A DNA stretch of 10,837 nucleotides. Source: Deltaproteobacteria bacterium. GTDB lineage: Bacteria > Desulfobacterota > Syntrophia > Syntrophales > Smithellaceae. The stretch lies in NCBI GenBank assembly GCA_011046295.1, contig DSAV01000225.1:1-10837 (forward strand), written 5' to 3'. This document shows, one piece after another, positions 1 through 5,799 of the stretch (within the stretch, counting starts at the first letter, position 1; every line of letters starts with the position of its first letter). A program made the position numbers and the translations under genes. A model generated the notes under the pieces. That model searched no databases. It worked only from the letters and a program-made list of their open reading frames with translations, and was not told the DNA's origin.

Positions 1-5
1 CGGTA

Positions 6-239
6 GTGCTTTTTCTGGGCGTTTCCAGTCCCCTGCCGGGATTTTGTCAGGGGTCGGCTACGGCGGGAGCTTCCGCGGCTGGCGCGTCCGCCGGAGAAAC
101 TACTAAAGCCAGCGTGAGCAAAGGAACAAAGATAGGCGCCGGTGTTTTGGCGGCAGCCATTATTGCCGGTTTGGCCGTTGCCCTCGGCGGCGGCGGTGGA
201 GATGGAGGCGGATTCATCCCCACGCCGGGGCATCACTAA
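6..239 (+). CDS. Small exported Gly-rich protein with His-His C-terminus (5' end uncertain)
   Basis: Function not recognised. The frame is open back to the window edge, so the GTG at position 6 may not be the true start and the gene is treated as 5'-partial. From that GTG the visible part is 77 residues: the end of a hydrophobic signal-like stretch (about 1-14), a low-complexity Ala/Ser/Gly/Thr segment (16-40), a hydrophobic Ala/Ile/Val/Leu segment (43-60) that could span a membrane, a run of glycines (61-69), and a tail ending PTPGHH. I recall many short exported proteins from Desulfobacterota with the same plan (signal peptide, small-residue hydrophobic segment, Gly run, terminal His-His), but I know of no assigned role. 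The composition argues for an envelope protein. A possible terminator follows it. Confidence 0.6.
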   Translation: MLFLGVSSPLPGFCQGSATAGASAAGASAGETTKASVSKGTKIGAGVLAAAIIAGLAVALGGGGGDGGGFIPTPGHH

Positions 240-266
240 ACAGCGCGGAAATATAAAAAGCTTCAC

Positions 267-310
267 AGGCGAGGACTTGCCGCGGCAGTGGTTAAAGTTT
301 TCGCCTTTTT
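267..310 (+). terminator. Possible rho-independent terminator after the small Gly-rich gene
   Basis: AGGCGA (267-272) can pair with TCGCCT (301-306), immediately followed by a T-run (306-310). The long loop holds a perfect palindrome, TGCCGCGGCA (278-287), that could form an inner stem. The outer stem is only six pairs and the loop is long, so this is tentative. Confidence 0.3.
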
Positions 311-335
311 GTATTTTGAATCTATAAATTTTTAT

Positions 336-830
336 ATGAAAAAATTCATTGCCGCTTTAACCATAATTTTTTCTTTGGCAACGGGCGCGACGGCTATCGC
401 CCTGCAAACGCAGGAAAGTGAAATCCTTTTTGCCGCGGAAAATCTTTTTTTGCAGATGAAAGACAAAAATTATCAAAAAATCTGGGACAATCTTACTTCC
501 AAAACAAAAAAAAGCATCATAGAAGATGTTTATAAAGTATCAAGAAAAATGAAGATTGACGTTAAAAAAGAGGATTTGGCGAATGATTTTGCATTCAGCG
601 GCCCTCACGCGCGGGCGTATTGGGACTCTTACCTTTCTGTTTTTGACCCGGATACTGTTTTGAAGGAATGTGTGTGGTCAATGGGAAAAATTAAAGGGAA
701 TGCCGCTGAAATAAATGTCCTGCATAAAAATTCCGAACGCCCCGCTGTTCTGAAATTGTATAAGGAAGATAACGCCTGGAAACTGGGACTGGAGGAGAGT
801 TTCGGCGCCAGAAAGCTGAATCCTTTTTGA
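336..830 (+). CDS. Secreted protein of unknown function, 164 aa
   Basis: Function not recognised. The ATG at 336 was chosen because it begins a textbook signal peptide: MKK, a hydrophobic core (about 4-16), then small residues up to a likely cleavage near ATA (18-20). A GTG at 288 in the same frame would bury that signal behind 16 extra residues. There is no clear Shine-Dalgarno sequence before the ATG. The mature part is Lys-rich and mixed alpha/beta. A helical region with aromatic residues (about 30-80, including YQKIWDNLT) is followed by strands near 123-131 and 137-151 ending in an LYKEDNAWKLGLEE-like strand. This resembles small NTF2-like or DUF4878-type periplasmic proteins, but that is only a shape argument. 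The gene converges with the propeller gene, with only 25 bp between the stops. Confidence 0.7.
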   Translation: MKKFIAALTIIFSLATGATAIALQTQESEILFAAENLFLQMKDKNYQKIWDNLTSKTKKSIIEDVYKVSRKMKIDVKKEDLANDFAFSGPHARAYWDSYLSVFDPDTVLKECVWSMGKIKGNAAEINVLHKNSERPAVLKLYKEDNAWKLGLEESFGARKLNPF

Positions 831-855
831 GAAACTCAAGATTATCGGTGAATCT

Positions 856-1794
856 TTATTTCTTTATCACGCCTGGCGACCAGGTTTTACCGTCGGATGA
901 CGAAAGTATTGTGCCGTCCGTGCCCACAGCGATGAATTTGCCGCGCCCGTAAGCCACGGCGCCAAGCATGCTTTTAGTGCCTGATTTCACGGAAGTCCAC
1001 TTCCATAAATCCGGCGACGTTATAATTTCGCCGTCCGCGCCGACAGCTACATACAACCTGTTGCCGTACACTATGGATGAAAGGTCTTTGAAGGTTGAAG
1101 AATAGCGGTCAAGCCACGTTATAAATTCTCCAAATGCCTTTTCCGAGGTCATAATCCTGCCTTTTGTGCCGACCGCGATGAACTTTTCATCGGCGTAAAT
1201 AACGCATTTTATCTTCCGGGTGTATTTCATCTCCTCGCTTTCCCAGGTTATGGCGTCGTATGATTTAAAGATTGTTCCTTCTTCGTTTATGGCAATGAAA
1301 TATCCGGGTTCCAGCAATTTCTGGCTGTATCCAAAGACGAGGTTATCAAGTGACTTCCCCGGCGATAAAAGAGCGGTTTTCGTCCATGTGTGACCGTCCG
1401 GTGATATTACCACTATCCCGTCGGCACCGACCGCGACAAAAATATTTTTCGCGAAAGCAACCGAGCGCAGATCGCTGGCGATTTCGGTTTTTACGGGTGT
1501 CCATTTTAATCCGTCACGCGAGCCGGTTACAATTGTTCCCCTGTCACCCACCGCCACAAACATGTCCTTGCCGAAAGTTATCGCTCTGAGAGGAATATCG
1601 ATGCCGGAGTCGCGCAGCGTCCATGTTTCGGCGTCAAGAGATGTATATATTTCACCGTTGCCGAAAGTGATGGCGTAAACAGGCCACGGACCTTCAGCTT
1701 TGTCTTTTGGGGATTGCTTTGCGATTGAAACTGTGAAAATTACAAAAGTGAAAAAAAACATTAAAACCGCGGAAAGCATCAAGGTTTTTTTCAT
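856..1794 (-). CDS. Exported Asp-box repeat protein, probable seven-bladed beta-propeller
   Basis: The role is unknown; the fold is readable. The 312-residue product starts with a signal peptide or anchor (1-25), followed by about seven repeats of 35-45 residues of the pattern 'hydrophobic-FG..-F-AVG-x-G-I-ox-S-xD-xxW'. They lie near residues 39-59, 70-99, 110-138, 150-184, 196-228, 239-267 and 278-306. Most end in an Asp-box-like motif (SLDAETW, SRDGLKW, SPDGHTW, SYDAITW, SPDLWKW, SSDGKTW), as in BNR/sialidase-type and Ycf48-type propellers. No sialidase catalytic residues are evident, so an enzymatic role is not claimed. The start was set at 1794 rather than the upstream in-frame ATG at 1827, because AAAGGAG sits eight bases before it and the signal peptide then begins MKK. 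The gene lies 158 bp downstream of dinB on the same strand. The first repeat lacks the AVG strand and may complete its blade with the C-terminus, as propellers often do. Confidence 0.8.
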   Translation of the reverse strand: MKKTLMLSAVLMFFFTFVIFTVSIAKQSPKDKAEGPWPVYAITFGNGEIYTSLDAETWTLRDSGIDIPLRAITFGKDMFVAVGDRGTIVTGSRDGLKWTPVKTEIASDLRSVAFAKNIFVAVGADGIVVISPDGHTWTKTALLSPGKSLDNLVFGYSQKLLEPGYFIAINEEGTIFKSYDAITWESEEMKYTRKIKCVIYADEKFIAVGTKGRIMTSEKAFGEFITWLDRYSSTFKDLSSIVYGNRLYVAVGADGEIITSPDLWKWTSVKSGTKSMLGAVAYGRGKFIAVGTDGTILSSSDGKTWSPGVIKK

Positions 1795-1802
1795 TTTTCT
1801 TT

Positions 1803-1809
1803 CTCCTTT
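1803..1809 (-). promoter_or_regulatory. Shine-Dalgarno site deciding the propeller gene start
   Basis: Read on the minus strand this is AAAGGAG, eight bases before the ATG at 1794. It lies inside the longer open frame that begins at 1827, which supports the shorter product. Confidence 0.7.
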
Positions 1810-1952
1810 GTTTAAAAAAACACACATTTTTTATTGATGATATCTGTCTGTAATTCTTAACATAATCTGATAAGAAAAAAAACACATAAATACACGGCAA
1901 AATCACAGGGATTTCAAACCGGCTTCTTGATTATCAGCGTGACACAGAGGCG

Positions 1953-2996
1953 TTAGTTTTTCTTCAGATTGGTCGCCCGCACGCCGATAAGCCTTACACG
2001 CTTTTCAATGTTCACGCGCTTAAGGCAGGCGAAAGCGGTTTTGCGGATTTCTTCTTCTGAATCCGTATGTCCCGTCAAAGTTTTGGCGCGGGTGAGTGTC
2101 TGAAAGTCGCTGAATCGGATTTTTATTGAAACGGTTTTGGCTTTGCATCCGTCATCGCGCATATCCGCCACGACCTGTTTTGCCAGCGCCGCCAGCGTTT
2201 TCGCGATTACCTGCCAGTTTTTTACATCTTCCTGAAAAGTAGTTTCCCGGCTGATGGATTTTGGTTCCCAATGCGTGATTACCGGGCTTTCGTCAATGCC
2301 GTGGGAAGCGTCGCAGAGGTATTGTCCGTAGGATTCACCGAAATGTTCAATAAGTGTCTCCCGCGGCAGCGCCGCCAACTGTCCAATCGTGTGAATGCCG
2401 ATGCCTTTTAGATGTTCTTCCGTCTTCGGGCCGACGCCGTAGAGTTTGCGGATGGGCAGAGGCCATATTTTTTCCTCAATGTCGTTTTCATTGATGATGG
2501 TCAGGCCGTCGGGTTTCAGCATGTCGGAGGCGATTTTCGCCAGAAGCTTGTTCGGGGCGATGCCGATGGAACAGGTGAGGCCGGTTTTTTCTTTTATGCC
2601 GGCTTTAATTTTCTCCGCGGCAGATTCCGGGGATTCCAAAAGATGAGTCACATCAAGAAAAGCCTCGTCAATGCCGGCATTTTCCATAAGCGCAGTTAAA
2701 GAAAGCAGAACTGATTTAAATTTACGCGATGCTTCTGAATACGCTTCATAATCGACCGGCAGAAAAATCGCGCGCGGGCAGAGTTTGAAAGCCACGCGCA
2801 GCGGCATTGCCGAATGAATACCATATTTGCGCGCTTCGTAGTTGGCCGTCGAAACAACCCCTCTTTTTGAGGGATCGCCGCTGCCGCCGATGACCACCGG
2901 CCTGCCGGCAAGAGAGGGATTTCTTTTTTCTTCCACGGCGGCGAAAAACGCGTCCATGTCGATGTGAAAAATTGTTCTTCCGGGTGGCTGATTCAA
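1953..2996 (-). CDS. dinB: DNA polymerase IV (Y-family translesion polymerase)
   Basis: Error-prone Y-family polymerase that extends past lesions and misaligned termini. In 347 residues: the palm motif HIDMDAFFAAVE (11-22) gives catalytic Asp13 and the steric-gate position Phe18; nucleotide-contact region around YEARKYGI (53-60); the second catalytic motif IDEAFLDV (109-116) with Asp110/Glu111; the SIGIAPNKLLAKIASD segment (143-158); the helix-hairpin-helix thumb GVGPKTEEHLKGIGI (187-201); and the little finger from about 241, including SISRETTF (247-254). The residue before IDEAFLD is Gly108, where Ser is usual. The start is a TTG: it is the most upstream start before an in-frame stop, and the next Met lies inside the active-site motif. 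The protein ends at RATNLKKN and has no Q-L-x-L-x/F-type clamp-binding tail, unlike the E. coli enzyme. The gene is divergent from the mla operon; I see no convincing LexA box. Confidence 0.95.
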   Translation of the reverse strand: MNQPPGRTIFHIDMDAFFAAVEEKRNPSLAGRPVVIGGSGDPSKRGVVSTANYEARKYGIHSAMPLRVAFKLCPRAIFLPVDYEAYSEASRKFKSVLLSLTALMENAGIDEAFLDVTHLLESPESAAEKIKAGIKEKTGLTCSIGIAPNKLLAKIASDMLKPDGLTIINENDIEEKIWPLPIRKLYGVGPKTEEHLKGIGIHTIGQLAALPRETLIEHFGESYGQYLCDASHGIDESPVITHWEPKSISRETTFQEDVKNWQVIAKTLAALAKQVVADMRDDGCKAKTVSIKIRFSDFQTLTRAKTLTGHTDSEEEIRKTAFACLKRVNIEKRVRLIGVRATNLKKN

Positions 2997-3100
2997 AGGT
3001 ACTTTCCCATTTTTAATTTTATCACTGTCCTTTAAACGCTAAAAAGAATATCACTTTCCGTAAAAAATTTGTAGCGGCGCGGGGAAAAAAGCTTGCCGCG

Positions 3101-3121
3101 AAGGTTTTAGCCGTGAACCTT
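3101..3121. repeat. Inverted repeat in the dinB-mlaE intergenic region
   Basis: AAGGTT (3101-3106) and AACCTT (3116-3121) form a perfect six-base inverted repeat around a nine-base spacer. It lies between the divergent dinB and mlaE genes, about 40 bp upstream of the mlaE -35 box. It could be a protein-binding site or a chance repeat. Confidence 0.25.
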
Positions 3122-3148
3122 TTGGTATTGTGTCTATTGCCCGCTTTA

Positions 3149-3163
3149 CAACTGTTTCAGTTG
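3149..3163. promoter_or_regulatory. Candidate operator: CAACTG-TTT-CAGTTG palindrome on the mla -35 box
   Basis: Perfect six-base inverted repeat (3149-3154 and 3158-3163) with a three-base spacer. Its right arm shares TTG with the proposed -35 hexamer TTGACG (3161-3166). A dimeric regulator bound here would be expected to interfere with RNA polymerase. The placement is seen in the sequence; regulator identity and function are inferred. Confidence 0.35.
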
Positions 3164-3188
3164 ACGAAATTTGATAAATATGTAAAAT
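3161..3188 (+). promoter_or_regulatory. Sigma70-like promoter for the mla operon
   Basis: TTGACG (3161-3166), a 16-base spacer and TAAAAT (3183-3188) match a housekeeping -35/-10 pair closely. Transcription would begin near 3195, giving a leader of about 58 bases before the mlaE ATG. It is the only strong promoter-like pair I found upstream of the plus-strand gene series. Confidence 0.55.
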
Positions 3189-3252
3189 TCGCTCACTATA
3201 TCCAAGTTTAGAGGCGCGAGCGGTGAACACGGGTATAACAGGTGAAAATAAA

Positions 3253-4062
3253 ATGGAAAACAAAGAATGGAGCGCGCCGTTTTTCCGGCCATTTAACGCT
3301 GTCGGCAGGGTGGTCATCGAATGGGTGGACCACCTGGGCGCGGCAACGATTTTTCTTTTGGCGGCGCTGTGGAAATCCTTTCGCGCCAGACAATTTGCCA
3401 AAGTAGTTTCGCAGCTTTATTATATCGGGGCAAGGTCAACCGCAATTATTTTATTAATCAGCCTTTTTACGGGAATGGTTCTGGGACTGCAGTCCTATCA
3501 CGCGCTGGCTAAATTCGGCGCCCAGGGGGCGGTGGGAATTTTGGTAGCTCTTTCTTTGATCAGGGAACTGGGACCGGTGTTGACGGCTATCATGGTTACG
3601 GCGCGTGCCGGTTCCGCGATTACGGCGGAAATCGGCATTCAGCGCATTTCCGAGCAAATTGACGCGCTGCAGACTATGCGCATCGATCCGCTTAAGCATG
3701 TCATCAGCCCGAGAATCAGCGCGGCGATTATCAGTTTCCCGATATTGGCCACTTTTTTCAACCTGGTGGGAATTATCGGCGGTTATATCTCCAGCGTGCT
3801 GCTTTTGGGATTGAATCCCGGTATCTATTTCAACAGCATTCAGGCTAACGTGGAAATGAAAGATATTACCGACGGCCTGATTAAAACCATCGTGTTCGCG
3901 GTTATTGTCGCGACTGTTTGCTGTTACCAGGGCTATTACGCGCATCAGCGTAAAGACAGCCACGGCGCCAAAGCCGTCGGCATGGCGACCACTTCGGCTG
4001 TCGTTATTTCGTGCGTGCTGATTCTGGTGGCGGATTACGTGGTAACTTCATTTTTAATGTAG
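3253..4062 (+). CDS. mlaE: MlaE-family phospholipid ABC transporter permease
   Basis: Inner-membrane permease of the Mla (Ttg2/MCE) transporter, which moves phospholipid between the inner membrane and the periplasmic carrier together with MlaF and MlaD. The 269-residue length fits the family. Diagnostic motifs: FTGMVLGLQ (72-80), RELGPVLTAIMVTARAGSA (104-122, the most conserved permease segment), EQIDALQTMRIDP (134-146, the cytoplasmic coupling region that docks on the ATPase) and VGMATTSAVV (242-251) before the last helix ending VADYVVTSFL. Membrane helices are visible near 62-80, 92-116, 156-187, 209-228 and 247-266. The ATG at 3253 was chosen over a GTG at 3223 because AGGTGA precedes it at normal spacing. 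The loop before VGMATT reads CYQGYYAHQRKDSHGAKAVG and looks about five residues longer than the usual CYxGF..GGAEGVG form. It is the first gene of the operon; mlaF begins eight bases after its stop. Confidence 0.95.
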   Translation: MENKEWSAPFFRPFNAVGRVVIEWVDHLGAATIFLLAALWKSFRARQFAKVVSQLYYIGARSTAIILLISLFTGMVLGLQSYHALAKFGAQGAVGILVALSLIRELGPVLTAIMVTARAGSAITAEIGIQRISEQIDALQTMRIDPLKHVISPRISAAIISFPILATFFNLVGIIGGYISSVLLLGLNPGIYFNSIQANVEMKDITDGLIKTIVFAVIVATVCCYQGYYAHQRKDSHGAKAVGMATTSAVVISCVLILVADYVVTSFLM

Positions 4063-4070
4063 GCAGTTGT

Positions 4071-5330
4071 ATGACTGAACCGTTAATTGAATTTAAAGAC
4101 GTGACCAAATCCTTTGATGGTAACGTAGTGCTCGATGGCATTAACCTCAAAATATATGAAGGCGAGGTAACCACAATTATTGGCCTGAGCGGCGCGGGCA
4201 AAAGCGTGCTTCTCAAACATATCATCGGCCTGCTTACCGCCGACAGCGGGACGATTTATTACCGCGGCACGCCGGTTTCCCAAATGACCAGGCAGGAAAT
4301 CAAAGACGCGCTGGCGAAAATGAGTTATATGTTCCAGAGCAATGCTCTTTTCGATTCACTGACGGTTTATGAAAATATCGCCCTGCCCCTGCAGGAAAAG
4401 ACGAATCTCGGCAAGGATGAAATCCATCGAAAGGTTATGGCCAGAATCGAACAGGCGGAGCTTGCAGCAGAAATTGACAAGTTTCCTTCGGAATTATCCG
4501 GCGGCATGCAAAAGAGAGCCGCCCTGGCGCGCGCTTTGGTCACCGATCCGCAAATAGTCCTTTTTGACGAGCCGACAACAGGCCAGGACCCCGTGCGCAA
4601 AAACGCGATACTGGGCATGATCGCGCAGTACCAGAGAAAATTCGGCTTTACCGCGATACTGGTCAGCCACGAAATCCCGGATGTGTACTTTATTTCCAAC
4701 CGCGTGCTTGCCCTTTATGATAAAAAAATAGTTTTTCAGGGGACTCCGGAAGAACTGGAAAATTTTGACCATCCGTTTAATGACGAAGTCATAAGTTCCC
4801 TGGAAGCTTTTCAGAAAGAATTGACCGGGCTTTATTCGCTCAGGCAGTTTAAGATGCTCAACAGCGCGCAGTTGAAGCGTAAGAAGTCCCACGAGCCTTA
4901 TTCCATAGTTGTTTTTACGCTGGAAGATGTTAATTCCATAACAGCTCACCTGGGACATGACGCGGTGCATGAAGCCATAAGGCGGATGTGCCTGTATGTG
5001 GATAAGCATTTCGGCATTCTGGGAGGCCTGTCCACCCGCTTCAATACAAGTGAAATAGTGACCATGCTGCCTCATTCCGATATAACGGAGACGCGATCGA
5101 TTCTCGATGAATTTGTAAAGGATTTTAAAGGACAGGGAATCAGCGACCTCAGAAACTGGACCGGCGTGCGCCGGCTGGTGGCCATGTCGGGGCCGGTTAC
5201 GTTTACCATCGCGGCCGGCATTGCCGAAGGGCAGGCGGTTACCAAGGTGGAAACTGTAATAGGCGCGGCAAGGGAAAATAAAAAAGCAATATGGACGGCG
5301 ACAATGAGCCGCCAGGGAGTGAATATATGA
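4071..5330 (+). CDS. mlaF: MlaF-family phospholipid transporter ATPase fused to a degenerate GGDEF-like domain
   Basis: Cytoplasmic ATPase that powers the MlaE/MlaD complex. The ATPase core (about 1-245) is complete: Walker A GLSGAGKS (38-45), Q-loop Gln89 in YMFQSNALFDSLTVYENIALPL, signature LSGGMQKRAALARAL (142-156), Walker B IVLFDEP (162-168) with catalytic Glu167, D-loop GQDP (171-174, where GLDP is usual) and H-loop His200. Normal MlaF ends near 270 residues; this one has 419. Residues about 250-410 align by eye with a GGDEF domain: LTGLYSLRQF (251-260), a TLEDVNSITAHLGHDA stretch, RFNTSEIVTMLP (323-334) in place of R-GGDEF-xxLLP, VTFTIAAGIAEG (376-387), and a final ARENKKAIW helix. The metal and GTP residues are not conserved, so cyclic-di-GMP synthesis is unlikely and a sensing or structural role is inferred. 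The ATG at 4071 is used because the longer frame would overlap mlaE; its Shine-Dalgarno is weak. The stop overlaps the mlaD start by four bases. Confidence 0.93.
   Translation: MTEPLIEFKDVTKSFDGNVVLDGINLKIYEGEVTTIIGLSGAGKSVLLKHIIGLLTADSGTIYYRGTPVSQMTRQEIKDALAKMSYMFQSNALFDSLTVYENIALPLQEKTNLGKDEIHRKVMARIEQAELAAEIDKFPSELSGGMQKRAALARALVTDPQIVLFDEPTTGQDPVRKNAILGMIAQYQRKFGFTAILVSHEIPDVYFISNRVLALYDKKIVFQGTPEELENFDHPFNDEVISSLEAFQKELTGLYSLRQFKMLNSAQLKRKKSHEPYSIVVFTLEDVNSITAHLGHDAVHEAIRRMCLYVDKHFGILGGLSTRFNTSEIVTMLPHSDITETRSILDEFVKDFKGQGISDLRNWTGVRRLVAMSGPVTFTIAAGIAEGQAVTKVETVIGAARENKKAIWTATMSRQGVNI
4818..5300 (+). other. Degenerate GGDEF-like C-terminal domain within MlaF
   Basis: Covers MlaF residues about 250-410. 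The entry motif 'D/E-x-LTGLYxxRxF', the I-x-x-x-x-GH turn, the beta-hairpin RF-NTSEI-VTMLP (position of R-GGDEF-LP), the VTFTIAAGIA strand (VTvSiGiA in the family) and the terminal A..A...K helix occur in the correct order and spacing. The first metal-binding Asp of the family falls on Thr283 and the second on Glu285. The signature is NTSEI, so the domain should not be an active cyclase. No inhibitory-site RxxD is obvious before the signature. Confidence 0.75.
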
Positions 5331-5779
5331 AAAAGCATAAAATTGAAACTGCAGTGGGGATATTCGTGGTCATCGGCCTGATTGCCATAGGCTACATGAC
5401 CGTTAAGCTGGGCAGTGTTTCTTTTTTCGGCGATAATACATATAAGCTTTATGCCAGTTTCAACAGCGTAACCGGCCTGCGTCCCGGCAATCAGATTGAT
5501 ATGTTCGGTATTGATGTCGGGAGGATTTCCCGCATTACCATCGACCAGGAAAATCACCGGGCGCTGGTGGAGTTAAGAATAAAAAACGGCATAAATATTT
5601 ATGATGACGCCATTGCCTCCGTAAAAACATCAGGCCTGCTCGGCGACAGTTATCTGAGCATCGACCCGGGTGGGGCAGGGGAACTGCTGGTTGACGGCGG
5701 AGTAATTATCGACACGCAGTCGCCCGTGGATATCATAGAATTAATAAGCAAGTACGCCTTCGGTGAAGTGAAAGAATAA
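5327..5779 (+). CDS. mlaD: MlaD-family MCE lipid-binding protein
   Basis: Periplasmic MCE subunit, anchored in the inner membrane by one helix. The family forms a hexameric ring that receives phospholipid from MlaC or hands it over through a central pore above MlaE. The 150-residue sequence shows a short cytoplasmic Lys-rich start, a single transmembrane helix (about 8-25), then one MCE domain (about 39-115) with SVTGLRPGNQIDMFGIDVG (47-65) and the hallmark GLLGDSYLSI (103-112), and a hydrophobic C-terminal helix (134-145) of the type that lines the pore. It is shorter than E. coli MlaD (183 residues), mostly at the C-terminus, but the domain itself is intact. The ATG overlaps the mlaF TGA (ATGA), implying translational coupling, and AGGGAG lies just upstream. 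mlaC follows after 20 bp. Confidence 0.93.
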   Translation: MKKHKIETAVGIFVVIGLIAIGYMTVKLGSVSFFGDNTYKLYASFNSVTGLRPGNQIDMFGIDVGRISRITIDQENHRALVELRIKNGINIYDDAIASVKTSGLLGDSYLSIDPGGAGELLVDGGVIIDTQSPVDIIELISKYAFGEVKE

Positions 5780-5799
5780 GTCAGTAAGGGGGTTGAATA

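Noticed and set aside
827..839. TTGAG-AAA-CTCAA hairpin between the convergent genes as a bidirectional terminator
   Set aside because: Only five A/T-rich pairs and no T-run after the stem on either strand.
2997..3060. SOS/LexA box for dinB
   Set aside because: Looked for CTGT-N8-ACAG and related dyads upstream of the TTG start; only an isolated GGACAGTGAT half-site was seen.
3051..3401. 116-codon minus-strand open frame in the dinB-mlaE gap
   Set aside because: Runs from inside mlaE across its promoter region; no family resemblance, and it would conflict with the promoter.
3454..3963. 169-codon minus-strand open frame opposite mlaE
   Set aside because: Asn/Arg/His-rich antisense translation of conserved permease codons; a shadow.
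4011..4070. Upstream extension of mlaF by 20 codons
   Set aside because: It would overlap the end of mlaE by about 50 bases; the residues are not family-like and MTEPLIEFKDV is the normal start of this ATPase.
4494..5075. 193-codon minus-strand open frame opposite mlaF
   Set aside because: Antisense to the ATPase and its C-terminal domain; no recognisable motif or ribosome site.
4818..5300. Active diguanylate cyclase in MlaF
   Set aside because: The signature reads NTSEI and the metal-binding Asp positions are changed, so catalytic activity is not supported.
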